NCBI GenBank assembly: GCA_037442025.1
Contig: JBBIRB010000010.1
Coordinates: 4,673 to 68,672, forward strand
DNA length: 64,000 bases
Source of the DNA: UBA2287 sp037442025
GTDB lineage: Bacteria > Bacteroidota > Bacteroidia > Bacteroidales > Tenuifilaceae
Reading direction: 5' to 3'
The notes under the pieces were generated by a model. The model was not told the DNA's origin. It searched no databases and was given only the letters and a program-made list of their open reading frames with translations. The number at the start of each line of letters is the position of its first letter. Position 1 is the stretch's first letter. The position numbers were made by a program, and so were the translations under genes. Shown here piece by piece: positions 45,564 to 54,392 of the stretch.

Positions 45564-46736
45564 ATGCAAAGAGTAGTTGTTGGACTTTCCGGTGGAGTTG
45601 ATTCGAGCGTTGCGGCTTATTTGCTAAAGCAGCAAGGTTTCGAAGTGGTTGCTTTGTTTATGAAGAACTGGCACGATAAAACAGGTCTGCTAAAGGCCGA
45701 ATGCCCGTTTGATGAGGATGTAGACTTTGCGAAAATGGTTGCCCGAAAACTGGAAATGCCATTTCATATCGTCGATTTGAGCGAGCAGTATCGCAAGCGT
45801 GTAGTCGATTATATGTTTAGTGAGTATCAGCAGGGTCGAACTCCAAATCCCGATGTGCTATGCAATCGCGAAATAAAATTCGACGAATTTTTAAAAGCCG
45901 CCCTGGCTTTAGGTGCCGACTTTGTTGCAACTGGCCACTATTGCCGAAAAGAAGTTATTAATGTAAATGGCGATGAAACGTATAGGTTGCTTGCCGGTGT
46001 CGACCCTAATAAGGATCAAAGCTACTTTTTATGCCAGTTAAGCCAGCAACAGCTTGCAAAAGCCCTTTTTCCTGTTGGAGGCCTCTTAAAACCCGAGGTG
46101 CGCGAAATTGCCTCTTTACTTGGCTTGGCTACCGCCGAGCGGAAGGATTCACAAGGAATTTGCTTTGTCGGTAAAGTTGATTTACCTGTGTTTCTTCAAC
46201 AAAAATTGGCTGCGAAAAAGGGGAGCATAATTGAAATTCCAACTTCACGCTATAGTACGTTGAACGCGCCTGCCGAGGGAGACTTTAAAGCCCTTTCAGC
46301 TCCTGTTAAATACAAACCCACCGATGGTAAGATTGTTGGCACTCATAACGGAGCCCATTTCTTTACCATTGGACAGCGAAAGGGTTTAAATGTGGGTGGC
46401 ACGCCCGAACCCCTGTTTGTAATCGATACCGATGTGGAGAGTAATGTTGTTTACGTAGGCCAAGGACAGGAACATCCTGGTTTGTTTCGTAAGGGGTTGT
46501 TAGTACCAACTGATCAAATTCATTGGGTTCGCCCCGATTTACAGCTCGAAAATGGCCAAACCATCGAACTGCTTGTTCGAATTCGTTACCGTCAGCCCTT
46601 GCAAGCGGCAACATTGATTATGAAAACCGAAGGGCTTTATATTCTTTTTGCTGAACCTCAGAGGGGAATCACTCCCGGCCAGTTTGCCGCATGGTATGCC
46701 AACGACGAACTGATTGGGTCGGGTGTAATTTTGTAG
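45564..46736 (+). CDS. mnmA: tRNA-specific 2-thiouridylase MnmA
   Basis: A 390-residue enzyme that thiolates U34 of tRNA-Lys, Glu and Gln. The PP-loop GLSGGVDSSVAAYLLKQQ is near residue 6. The two redox cysteines are in TPNPDVLCNREIKFDEF (near residue 95) and DSQGICFVGKVD (near 205). ATGHYCR and the C-terminal beta-barrel (GQRKGLNVGG) are also present. Length and motifs are normal. A TATCTTTG promoter element lies just upstream. Confidence 0.96.
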   Translation: MQRVVVGLSGGVDSSVAAYLLKQQGFEVVALFMKNWHDKTGLLKAECPFDEDVDFAKMVARKLEMPFHIVDLSEQYRKRVVDYMFSEYQQGRTPNPDVLCNREIKFDEFLKAALALGADFVATGHYCRKEVINVNGDETYRLLAGVDPNKDQSYFLCQLSQQQLAKALFPVGGLLKPEVREIASLLGLATAERKDSQGICFVGKVDLPVFLQQKLAAKKGSIIEIPTSRYSTLNAPAEGDFKALSAPVKYKPTDGKIVGTHNGAHFFTIGQRKGLNVGGTPEPLFVIDTDVESNVVYVGQGQEHPGLFRKGLLVPTDQIHWVRPDLQLENGQTIELLVRIRYRQPLQAATLIMKTEGLYILFAEPQRGITPGQFAAWYANDELIGSGVIL

Positions 46737-46792
46737 GGTTTAATGTTATTCATTATCTGCTGAAAACAAGTATATTTTTTCGAGTATTTGTA

Positions 46793-47169
46793 ATTAATAT
46801 TCATTAGTGTCCGATTAAATTTTTTGAATTTACATGAATACGTTTGTATATAAGGAAATCGGTAGTTTTCTGCTTATTGGGGGGTCGCTTTCCGCCTCAG
46901 AGAAACGTTAGTTCTTTGATTCCATAAGAAATTATAATGATATCAAAAATTTCCGTTAAGAAAATCAGATTAATGGACGTTAAGAAATCCGGGCTGTTTG
47001 AGCGAAGCGAGTTCCCGGATTTTAGTCAATTAATCTGATTTTTAGGAAATTATCTGCCGCGGCGGCATTTTTTCTTACTTTTTTTTGCTGTAGAAAAAAA
47101 GTAAGAGCCCGTGCGGCTTGAGCGCTAAAACCAGCAATGATTTTTTATCGGACAATAGTGATTAATATT
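46793..47169. mobile_element. MITE-like element: 359 bp with inverted ends and 9-bp target duplication
   Basis: ATTAATATT occurs at 46793-46801 and again at 47161-47169. Between them the ends CATTAGTGTCCGATTAAA (46802 inward) and CACTATTGTCCGATAAAA (47160 inward on the other strand) agree at 15 of 18 positions, so the body is 46802-47160. It holds no credible gene. It contains nested palindromes: AAAATCAGATTAAT at 46961-46974 with its complement at 47029-47042, and AAATCCGGG at 46985-46993 with CCCGGATTT at 47014-47022. A further CTTACTTTTTTT / AAAAAAAGTAAG hairpin is near 47073-47105. This is the structure of a non-autonomous transposable element. The parent transposase is not in the window. 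Confidence 0.75.
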
Positions 47170-47273
47170 AAAAGTTTGAAAAGCCATAGAAAGAAATCCT
47201 GCAGTTAAAAAATCTTCTTTATAAATACCAGCGAATCCTTCAGAAGTTTATTATCGTTCTGCTTCTGCTTGTT

Positions 47274-47666
47274 ATGTCGTTAATTCTGCTTGTTGCAACG
47301 TTCGATTTGGCGCTATATATCATTAAGAACATGTTTCAGCAGGATTTCATGCTGTTTTCAGTGGATGCCCTTGGTGAACTGTTCGGAATATTTCTAGTTA
47401 TTCTTATTGGAGTTGAATTGCTTCAGGCGGTTAAGGCGTTTCTCGAGGAGGAAATAGTTCCTGTTGAAATTGTAGTTTTGGTTGCCATTATTGCAATTGC
47501 ACGCAAGGTAATTGTGTGGGAATTCAAGGAACTTTCGGCCATGGAAACTTTTGCCCTATCGGGCATGATGCTGGTTTTAGCAATTACATACTTCCTTATT
47601 AAGCACACCGACCATAAGTGCCGAATTAGTTTAAAGAGCGAAAAGAAGGAATTAGAGCAGAAGTAG
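47274..47666 (+). CDS. PsiE-like (phosphate-starvation-inducible E family) membrane protein
   Basis: From ATG 47274 it has 130 residues and four hydrophobic helices. The pattern LVATFDLALYIIKNMF, ELFGIFLVILIGVELLQAVK and EIVVLVAIIAIARKVIVWE matches the PsiE family. The frame is open upstream to 47190 and encodes LQLKNLLYKYQRILQKFIIV, which looks like a natural N terminus and the first part of helix 1. There is no ATG, GTG or TTG in that stretch. The gene start is therefore uncertain. It lies 104 bp from the MITE-like element, which may have removed or changed the original 5' end. Confidence 0.7.
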   Translation: MSLILLVATFDLALYIIKNMFQQDFMLFSVDALGELFGIFLVILIGVELLQAVKAFLEEEIVPVEIVVLVAIIAIARKVIVWEFKELSAMETFALSGMMLVLAITYFLIKHTDHKCRISLKSEKKELEQK

Positions 47667-47674
47667 TAAACTGT

Positions 47675-48403
47675 TTAAACCCTTTGGCTGTTGGCAAATT
47701 CTATTGCCTTCTCGAAATTTTTTGGTTTACCAACGTCAATCACAAAGTTGTTGGTAGTATCGTACCCGTAAATTAGGTTTTTGCTGCAAAGGCTAAGGTA
47801 GGCGTCTACTATTGAAAAGGGGCCGCTAGCGTGTATGTATTCAAAAATTTGGGGCGAAATTACATGGATACCAGCAAAGGCAAACGCTTTTAGTTCGCCT
47901 CGGTCCTTTGTGGGAATTATTTCCTTGCCCGTAAGGTTGTTTCGCCATCCAGAGAGCATCATGCGCCCATCGAACAGAAAGTGCCTCGAAGAGTCTCTTT
48001 GGCCAACGGCCAATGTGGCTAGTGCCATTTTTTGCGAATGGGCATTAATCAGTTCGCGCAAATCGATATCCGACAGAATGTCGACATTATGAACCAGGAA
48101 TGGTTCCTCACCATCGAGAAACGACTTTGCTTTTAAAAGGCCTCCGCCAGTGTCGAGCAGCCGGTTGCGTTCGTCCGATATTGTAATACGGCAGTTGAAA
48201 GTATTGCGGTTCAAATACTCCTCCACCATGTCGGCAAAATGGTGAACATTAATGATAATATCGGTAATCCCCGATGTCGATAATTTTTCGATCACATGAG
48301 CAATGAGCGGTTTGCCTGCAACCTCAACAAGCGCCTTAGGCCTATCGATGGTATAAGGCTGAAGTCGGGTACCCAAACCTGCTGCCAAAATCATTGCCTT
48401 CAT
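47675..48403 (-). CDS. Sugar-1-phosphate nucleotidyltransferase, MurU-like
   Basis: A 242-residue nucleotidyltransferase. The N terminus MKAMILAAGLGTRLQPYTID with RPKALVEVAGKPLI is the nucleotide-binding signature, and HNVDILSDIDLREL holds the metal Asp. Size and sequence resemble MurU (MurNAc-1-phosphate uridylyltransferase) and mannose-1-phosphate guanylyltransferases. The gene two places upstream encodes a sugar-kinase-like protein resembling AmgK, and AmgK plus MurU form a known peptidoglycan-recycling route. That pairing favours the MurU reading. Substrate not proven. Confidence 0.8.
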   Translation of the reverse strand: MKAMILAAGLGTRLQPYTIDRPKALVEVAGKPLIAHVIEKLSTSGITDIIINVHHFADMVEEYLNRNTFNCRITISDERNRLLDTGGGLLKAKSFLDGEEPFLVHNVDILSDIDLRELINAHSQKMALATLAVGQRDSSRHFLFDGRMMLSGWRNNLTGKEIIPTKDRGELKAFAFAGIHVISPQIFEYIHASGPFSIVDAYLSLCSKNLIYGYDTTNNFVIDVGKPKNFEKAIEFANSQRV

Positions 48404-48413
48404 GGGAATATGT

Positions 48414-48545
48414 CTATTTATTCTTTTCGGGTTTGCAAAGTTTCTTCGATTTGTCGGACAGTAAACCGCACTTTTTACAAACGTAGTCGTTTTTTTTCGA
48501 ATCGTTTTTTTTCAGTTCCCCCTTTTCGCAAAGTTTTTTTGCCAT
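48414..48545 (-). CDS. 43-residue zinc-ribbon-like peptide
   Basis: ATG 48545 to TAG 48416-48414. The protein MAKKLCEKGELKKNDSKKND continues YVCKKCGLLSDKSKKLCK. It is very rich in lysine and has a CxxC knuckle plus two more cysteines (C6 and C37 region), so one zinc ion could be bound. It begins 2 bp after the kinase/RapZ stop codon and ends 10 bp before the MurU-like ATG. Such tight packing between two operon genes supports translation. Function unknown. Confidence 0.65.
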   Translation of the reverse strand: MAKKLCEKGELKKNDSKKNDYVCKKCGLLSDKSKKLCKPEKNK

Positions 48546-48547
48546 TT

Positions 48548-49981
48548 TTAACCCTCCAGTTCTCGGTGCTTAACTAGAACCCTTACTCCTTCCTGATTGT
48601 TAAAAAGTTCAGCCAGCCGGCTTGCCATATAAACCGAACGGTGCTGCCCGCCAGTGCAACCAAATGCAATTTCTAAATGCTCAAATCCTCGCGATTTGTA
48701 CACATCAATTGTGGCGCGAATTAAACTTAGGGTTGTATCGAAGAATTTTTCTACTTCCCTGTGCTTTGCCAAAAAATTGGCTGTTTTCTTGTCGAGACCC
48801 GTGAGTGTGGCAAATTCGGCTAGCCTACCGGGGTTTGGTAATCCGCGGCAATCGAATACAAATCCGCCTCCATGCACAGGGTGCTCACTGGGATAGCCCT
48901 TTTTGAATGAGAAACTCGATATGTGAATTGTTAATCCTTTAAAATTTGATTGCTCCGCTTCATTTAAGGTGTAATTATTCTGAAGTATTCTGCCAATGTT
49001 AGCCAAATGGGGCAACTCGTTTGCTAGGTTTTCGAGCAGTTCGTTTAGGTTCATTACAGCATTGGGAATGCTAAGTAGAAAATGGCTCTTTCTCTCGAAG
49101 AAACCTCTGTAGCCGTAAGCCCCCAGAACCTGCAGGGTTCTGAAAAGGGCAAAGTATGGCATGAGCGACACGTATTTGTAAATATCAACCTCTCTCTTGC
49201 CGGCCAATTGTTCGAGGTAGCGCTGAAATAATTCGTTTCGGATTTCCTTTGGAAAATTGGCTCTGGCCTGGTAAATAAACGATGCTATGTCGTATAGTGC
49301 TGGCCCAATTCGCCCCCCCTGGTAGTCGATAAAATGGGGTAATCCACTTAAAATAATCACATTACGCGACTGGAAATCGCGATACATGAAGTAATCGGCA
49401 GGAGCCTGCAACAGTTTTTTGGAAAGGGTTTCAAAATCATTTTCCAAAGCATCGTCGTTAAATAGCGTGCCTGTGGGTTTCAGAAAGGAGTACTTGAAGT
49501 AGTTCAGATCCCAGAATATGCTTCGATTATCGAATGGCCTATGCGAGTATAGCCTAGTAGAGTCGATGCCTTCGAAACCTTCGGTTTGAAACTTTACCAA
49601 TTCATCAACGGTAAATAAAAGTAACTTTTTGGTCGGCAAAGCCGAGGGTTCATTCCAATTAACCACGTGCGATACCAAATCGAAAAGCGATTGATTGCCT
49701 AAGTCGTTTTGAAGGTAGTATAACCTATTGGACGAAACTGCCAATATTTGCGGAACTTTTAACCCAGCGTTCGCGAAATGGCTGGAGAGATAAATGAATG
49801 CCTCATTTTCTTCGGTAATAGGGTTGTAAACCCCAATTAATGTTGTATCGCCATTGGTAAGTCTGTAATATTTTCTGTTTGAGCCCGACTCGGCAAGGGG
49901 AGAAATAGCCAACGGATTTAAGCCCGTTACCTTTCGGAATAGTTTGCTTAACTCATCGGTTGCTTGCAATTGTATAGCCAT
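48548..49981 (-). CDS. Fusion of AmgK-like sugar kinase and RapZ C-terminal domain
   Basis: A 477-residue protein. The N-terminal part (about 1-330) is an aminoglycoside-phosphotransferase-type kinase. It has GSNRKYYRLT, then the catalytic loop YFMYRDFQSRNVII (HxDxxxxN with Tyr-Arg-Asp) and HFIDYQGGRIGPALYDIAS (DFQ/DFG metal motif as DYQ). The C-terminal part (about 340-477) matches RapZ-C: GFVFDCRGLPNPGR and AFGCTGGQHRSVYMASRLAE. RapZ-C binds glucosamine-6-phosphate in E. coli. AmgK phosphorylates MurNAc/GlcNAc at C1. The fusion, next to a MurU-like gene, suggests a kinase that senses amino-sugar phosphate. That is an inference. Confidence 0.8.
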   Translation of the reverse strand: MAIQLQATDELSKLFRKVTGLNPLAISPLAESGSNRKYYRLTNGDTTLIGVYNPITEENEAFIYLSSHFANAGLKVPQILAVSSNRLYYLQNDLGNQSLFDLVSHVVNWNEPSALPTKKLLLFTVDELVKFQTEGFEGIDSTRLYSHRPFDNRSIFWDLNYFKYSFLKPTGTLFNDDALENDFETLSKKLLQAPADYFMYRDFQSRNVIILSGLPHFIDYQGGRIGPALYDIASFIYQARANFPKEIRNELFQRYLEQLAGKREVDIYKYVSLMPYFALFRTLQVLGAYGYRGFFERKSHFLLSIPNAVMNLNELLENLANELPHLANIGRILQNNYTLNEAEQSNFKGLTIHISSFSFKKGYPSEHPVHGGGFVFDCRGLPNPGRLAEFATLTGLDKKTANFLAKHREVEKFFDTTLSLIRATIDVYKSRGFEHLEIAFGCTGGQHRSVYMASRLAELFNNQEGVRVLVKHRELEG

Positions 49982-49984
49982 GGT

Positions 49985-50665
49985 TTATCCGAAAAAGTAG
50001 TATAATGGAATAATGAACAGCAAGGCTGGAATAAGGTTCATGACCTCAATTTTCTTAATATTTAGAATGCTAAGAGATAAACCAATAAGCATGATTCCAC
50101 CGGTAGCTTCAATTTCGTTAATAAAAGGTTCGCTTATGGATGCACCAATCCAGAAACTTAGCAAACTTATGCTTCCCTGATATAAAATGAGAGGAATGGC
50201 CGAAAACAGAACCCCTATGCCCAGAGAGGCAGCAAGGGCAACTGCTGTAAATCCATCCATTAAACTTTTTATTAGTAGAAGCTGGGGGTGATTACCCATT
50301 CCTTCCTGAATCGCACCAAGTATAGCCATCGATCCAACACAGTAAATAAGAAAAGCGGTCATTAATCCCTCGTTAAATTTTCCGCTTTGCATTTTCAATT
50401 TAATCTGCAAGAACGAACCGCTTTTTTCCATCCTTTCCTGAAGGTTCAGAACAGTGCCTAAGAGCCCACCCAGAATTAAACTGAATACAACAAGTAGCGG
50501 ATTCTGGGTTTTTATACTCATGGCAACCCCCAGAAACATAGTAAACAGCCCAATAACGTTGAAGAAAGTATTCGAAACCTTTGTGGGAATTCTCGAGCCC
50601 AGTAGCAATCCTATTGCCCCTCCCACCACTATGGCTCCCGCATTTATTAACGTGCCAAAAATCAT
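49985..50665 (-). CDS. DUF554 family membrane protein
   Basis: A 226-residue polytopic membrane protein of the DUF554 family. It begins MIFGTLINAGAIVVGGAIGL and has repeated Gly-rich helices (IGLFTMFLGVAMSIK, LVVFSLILGGLLGTVLNL). Seven or so hydrophobic stretches cover most of the chain. The family is widespread and its transport or other role is unknown. It ends 3 bp before the kinase/RapZ fusion ATG, so the four genes to its left form one leftward operon with it. Confidence 0.88.
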   Translation of the reverse strand: MIFGTLINAGAIVVGGAIGLLLGSRIPTKVSNTFFNVIGLFTMFLGVAMSIKTQNPLLVVFSLILGGLLGTVLNLQERMEKSGSFLQIKLKMQSGKFNEGLMTAFLIYCVGSMAILGAIQEGMGNHPQLLLIKSLMDGFTAVALAASLGIGVLFSAIPLILYQGSISLLSFWIGASISEPFINEIEATGGIMLIGLSLSILNIKKIEVMNLIPALLFIIPLYYFFG

Positions 50666-50772
50666 TGTAAGTAAATTTTTGTGCGAACTTAGTGATTTTT
50701 CGAATACTAAATTCGGTTGCTGTAAAAAGCACGTACTACGAGCAGCTCAATTATTTTTTCTATAGAATAAAA

Positions 50773-51822
50773 TTACATCTGGTTTTCTGCCGCAATAAAT
50801 TCCTCGGCCTTTTCAACCATTGCTTTCGAACCTACAACGAAGGGCACTCTTTGATGAAGGCCGATTGGCTTAATGTCGAGAATGCGTTGGGTTCCAGTTG
50901 AAGCCTTTCCTCCGGCTTGCTCGGCAAGGTATGCAATGGGATTGCATTCGTATATGAGACGGAGTTTCCCGTTGGGTGCCGATTTGGTTTCAGGGTACAG
51001 GAATATTCCGCCCTTAAGCAGGTTCCTATGAAAGTCAGATACCAACGAGCCAATGTAACGCCCCGAGTAGGGTCGGTTCGTGGGTGTGTCGTCCTCCTGG
51101 CAGTATTTCACATACTTTTGAATGCCCACGGGCATTTTACTTAGGTTTCCTTCGTTTACCGAATAAATAGTTCCGTTTTCAGGTGTTTTAATATTGAAGT
51201 GCGAGAGGCAAAATTCGCCAATCGATGTGTCGAGCGTAAAGCCGAAAACTCCTCGACCCGTAGTGTAAACCAATACGGTCGACGAGCCGTAAAGGATATA
51301 ACCCGCTGCAACCTGCTTCGATCCTTCCTGTAAAAAGTCGGCCTCAGTGGCTGGAGTGCCCCTTGGTGAAACTCTCCGAAAAATGCTGAAAATGGTACCT
51401 ATCGATACGTTAACATCAATATTCGACGACCCGTCGAGGGGGTCCATACAAACAATGTAGTTCCCATCAACCGAAGGCTTGTCAGTAAGCACAATATATC
51501 CCTCGTCCTCTTCTGAACCTATTCCGCAGCATTCGCCCGATACTATGAGCGATTGCTTAAACCGCCAGTTAGCAAACACATCGAGTTTTTGCTGCTCTTC
51601 TCCCTGTATGTTAACATCGCCTGCTCGCCCAATAATATCAATAAGTCCGGCCTTGTTCACCTTTTTATTTACAACCTTAGCGGCTACTCCAATATGGTAA
51701 AGCAAACGGGTAAATTCTCCCGTTGCGTAAGGAACATTGGCCTGGCTTTCAATAATGAACTGCGTGAGCGTTTTAATGGTGTAGCCCTGAAGGCGCGAAA
51801 CGATTTCGTGATCTTGCGACAT
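50773..51822 (-). CDS. fbp: Class I fructose-1,6-bisphosphatase
   Basis: From ATG 51822 the protein has 349 residues. A longer frame to 51882 adds a non-conserved tail. Metal and substrate motifs are intact: GIGSEEDEGYIVLTD (acidic metal ligands) and CMDPLDGSSNIDVNVSIGTI, then a C-terminal phosphate site KLRLIYECNPIAYLAEQAGG. It removes the C1 phosphate of fructose-1,6-bisphosphate in gluconeogenesis in the cytoplasm. Divergent from the aspartokinase gene at 52045, with about 220 bp between the starts. Confidence 0.96.
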   Translation of the reverse strand: MSQDHEIVSRLQGYTIKTLTQFIIESQANVPYATGEFTRLLYHIGVAAKVVNKKVNKAGLIDIIGRAGDVNIQGEEQQKLDVFANWRFKQSLIVSGECCGIGSEEDEGYIVLTDKPSVDGNYIVCMDPLDGSSNIDVNVSIGTIFSIFRRVSPRGTPATEADFLQEGSKQVAAGYILYGSSTVLVYTTGRGVFGFTLDTSIGEFCLSHFNIKTPENGTIYSVNEGNLSKMPVGIQKYVKYCQEDDTPTNRPYSGRYIGSLVSDFHRNLLKGGIFLYPETKSAPNGKLRLIYECNPIAYLAEQAGGKASTGTQRILDIKPIGLHQRVPFVVGSKAMVEKAEEFIAAENQM

Positions 51823-52044
51823 ATAATTAGGGTTTGGCAAGTTGATGTTTGTGCTTAAAAAGTGAACTTGTCGAAATAACAATTATACAAAAATTATTGC
51901 TTTGCTCGCTAATTTTTCAGAATTAAAACGTTTGCAAACATAGCTCATTGTATAAAAATGAAAAAGAGTTGCGTAAATATTTGCTTAAAATTGCCAATGT
52001 CGAAACTGTATAATAAGTTTGTTTCATCTTTATTTTTCGTAAAC

Positions 52045-53325
52045 ATGTCAACAAATAAAAATCTTCGAGTTTATAAGTTTGGAGGAGCTTCTGTAAAATC
52101 GGGCGAAGGCGTTAAGAACCTTGCCCAAATTTTAAAGTTAACTTCAAATAACCTGATAGTGGTAGTTTCTGCAATGGGCAAAACTACGAATGCTCTCGAA
52201 AGGTTGTTAGACCATTATTTAACTTCAACAGAAGGCCTTTGGGATAGTTTTGATGCATTGAAACAGTACCACTTGCAAATTGTAGAGGATCTCTTTCCTG
52301 CAGATACTACCAAATCAGTTCTAGATAGAATAGGTAACTCATTTCGTGAGTTGGAATTAATGCTAAAAACAAAACCGCAGGGCGATTATAACTTCTATTA
52401 CGACCAGGTAGTTTCGTATGGAGAGATTTTATCGACTCAAATTGTCTTTGAATATCTTAAAAACAAAGGTTTTAATATTCAATGGATTGATGCCCGAAAG
52501 GTACTGCGTTCCAACCCAAATTTTCGAGAAGGGATTATCGACATGGAACAGTCGCAGGCTTTTTGCAAAAGTACTTTCACTTTCGAAGGAGCTAGTGTTT
52601 ATATTACCCAGGGATTTATTGCCGGAACGGCAAGTGGGCACACCACAACCCTTGGGCGCGAAGGATCGGACTATACCGCAGCACTACTAGCCAACCTTCT
52701 CGATGCAAGCGATGTAACAATTTGGAAGGACGTGGAAGGGGTGCTGAATGCCGACCCTCGTATTTTCCCTAATACAGTGAAACTTAACGAAGTGTCGTTT
52801 AAGGAGGCGGTTGAGTTGGCTTACTGCGGAGCACAAATTATTCACCCAAAAACCATTAAGCCTCTTCAAAATAAAGGAATTCCGTTATACGTAAAATCTT
52901 TTTTAAATCCCTCCGCCAGTGGGTCTCGCATCGTACCCGATGTTGAGGTGGAACAACTTCCTCCTATACTGGTATTAAAAACCAATCAGGTACTAATTTC
53001 GCTTACTCCCCGCGACTACTCATTTGTTATTGAGGATTGCCTTAGCCGAATTTTTGCCATTTTCTACAAACAAAGGGTTAAGGTGAACATTGTGCAGAGT
53101 TCGGCCATTAGTTTCACAGTATGTGTTGATAACGAGAAACACTTTTTACCGGGAGCAATGGCCGAGTTGGCCATCGATTTTACGGTACGTTACAACGAAA
53201 AGCTCGAATTGCTTACCATAAGGCATTACACCCGCGAGGTTATAAGCGAACTAACTCAAGGTAAAACCATATACCTACAGCAGCTTACCCGTAGCACTGC
53301 GCGTTTTGTGCTCGACGAGAGGTAG
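52045..53325 (+). CDS. Aspartate kinase
   Basis: From ATG 52045 the protein has 426 residues; an upstream in-frame ATG at 51958 would add a 29-residue extension not typical of the family. Kinase motifs are present: LRVYKFGGASVKSGEGVKNL, TLGREGSDYTAALLANLLDA and WKDVEGVLNADPRIF. The C-terminal ~120 residues form the ACT-like regulatory region. It makes aspartyl phosphate, the first step to lysine/DAP, threonine and methionine. It is the monofunctional type. It converges on a DUF1801 gene with 6 bp between stops. Confidence 0.92.
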   Translation: MSTNKNLRVYKFGGASVKSGEGVKNLAQILKLTSNNLIVVVSAMGKTTNALERLLDHYLTSTEGLWDSFDALKQYHLQIVEDLFPADTTKSVLDRIGNSFRELELMLKTKPQGDYNFYYDQVVSYGEILSTQIVFEYLKNKGFNIQWIDARKVLRSNPNFREGIIDMEQSQAFCKSTFTFEGASVYITQGFIAGTASGHTTTLGREGSDYTAALLANLLDASDVTIWKDVEGVLNADPRIFPNTVKLNEVSFKEAVELAYCGAQIIHPKTIKPLQNKGIPLYVKSFLNPSASGSRIVPDVEVEQLPPILVLKTNQVLISLTPRDYSFVIEDCLSRIFAIFYKQRVKVNIVQSSAISFTVCVDNEKHFLPGAMAELAIDFTVRYNEKLELLTIRHYTREVISELTQGKTIYLQQLTRSTARFVLDER

Positions 53326-53331
53326 TGGCAA

Positions 53332-53682
53332 TTAGCTATTGTTTTCCTTTACCCTAAAGCTTACAATTTTCGATATGAGTTTTAAGGGCAACGGTTTATT
53401 ATGTGGAAATTGAACCGACCCTTTGGCCCATTTGTACTCCAATAGTTCGGTGCGAAATGCTTCAACGCCCGATGGCGTGGGGTAAAATCCGATATGATTT
53501 TTATAGGCAGCAAAGTGAACCAGATTGCCATTAAGGTAGAACGTTGGCATTCCGTAACTTATCTTCTCGCTTGCATTTGGGGCTTCGTTGCTTATAGCTG
53601 CCCGAAGCTCGTGTAACCGAACCTGAACCTCGGGAGGGAAAGTGCTAATGTATTCGTCGATAGTATGAAAGGGCATTGGCAT
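53332..53682 (-). CDS. DUF1801 family protein
   Basis: A 116-residue protein of the YdhG/DUF1801 type. Hallmarks are TIDEYISTFPPEVQVRLHEL, ASEKISYGMPTFYLNGNLVH, and FAAYKNHIGFYPTPSGVEAF. The fold is a small alpha/beta unit. It has been linked to frataxin-like iron handling in some relatives, but function here is unknown. It stands alone between the aspartokinase and a lipoprotein gene. Confidence 0.85.
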   Translation of the reverse strand: MPMPFHTIDEYISTFPPEVQVRLHELRAAISNEAPNASEKISYGMPTFYLNGNLVHFAAYKNHIGFYPTPSGVEAFRTELLEYKWAKGSVQFPHNKPLPLKLISKIVSFRVKENNS

Positions 53683-53718
53683 GATTATCCATTATTGTTT
53701 TTTTTCGCTGAATAATTA

Positions 53719-54213
53719 TTAGTTGGGTTTTACAGTGAAAAGCGCTTTATGACCAATAAAAGTGTTTTGGTTACTGTACGCCTCTATGCCTAAGGTGTAA
53801 CTATGAACATGCTTTTGAAGGGTGCCAAGCGAATCCACATACCAAAGTTCTTTAAACTGAACTTTGCTAACCTTTTCGCGAGCAAAACCCTCGGTGGCTT
53901 CAATTTTTTTAACTTCATCGGTTGACAGCGGCTTCCCGTTGTAATAGTCGAATGCCCTAAACCGATTGGAATAAATACCATCGAAAATAAACGAAACAAA
54001 CGCTTCGCGGTTAAGGTGTTTTAGCTGCTCAACTTCCCAAATATTCCCCTCATCGAGGGCACGAAGCATTACGTCGTATGTAATGGTGTCGGCAAGGGTA
54101 ATTTGCGACTGAAGCAAGGTGGGTTTTTTATCAGCCGTTGGGCTATTGTTACTACAGCATGAGTGTAGAAAGGTAAGAACGATAATTAAAAAGAACAATG
54201 GAATTCGATTCAT
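53719..54213 (-). CDS. Small lipoprotein, weakly GldN-like
   Basis: From ATG 54213 the protein has 164 residues. It has a lipoprotein signal (MNRIPLFFLIIVLTFLHSCC, lipobox LHSC). The pattern FDGIYSNRFRAFDYYNGKPL with STDEVKKIE, then VQFKELWYVDSLG, recalls the repeated unit of GldN/PorN gliding-motility and type IX secretion proteins. The likeness is weak and no gld/por genes are nearby. Function unknown. Confidence 0.55.
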   Translation of the reverse strand: MNRIPLFFLIIVLTFLHSCCSNNSPTADKKPTLLQSQITLADTITYDVMLRALDEGNIWEVEQLKHLNREAFVSFIFDGIYSNRFRAFDYYNGKPLSTDEVKKIEATEGFAREKVSKVQFKELWYVDSLGTLQKHVHSYTLGIEAYSNQNTFIGHKALFTVKPN

Positions 54214-54392
54214 AGTTTTACTGTTTGTTGCCAATAAATTTATGACGAAATCGTTTTAAATCAAAATTGGTAAGAACTGAATTTGCTTAAATGGAAGTTG
54301 GTATACCTAAGTAGATATGAGCATTTTTATACGCATTCCTTAATGATTTGGGCGCTAGCATATCTTTCAAGGTTCAACTTTTTACAAGTTAA

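Noticed and set aside
46802..47160. CRISPR array or RNA gene in the repeat-rich gap after mnmA
   Set aside because: Repeats are inverted pairs within one element and not regularly spaced direct repeats; element ends and target duplication explain the region.
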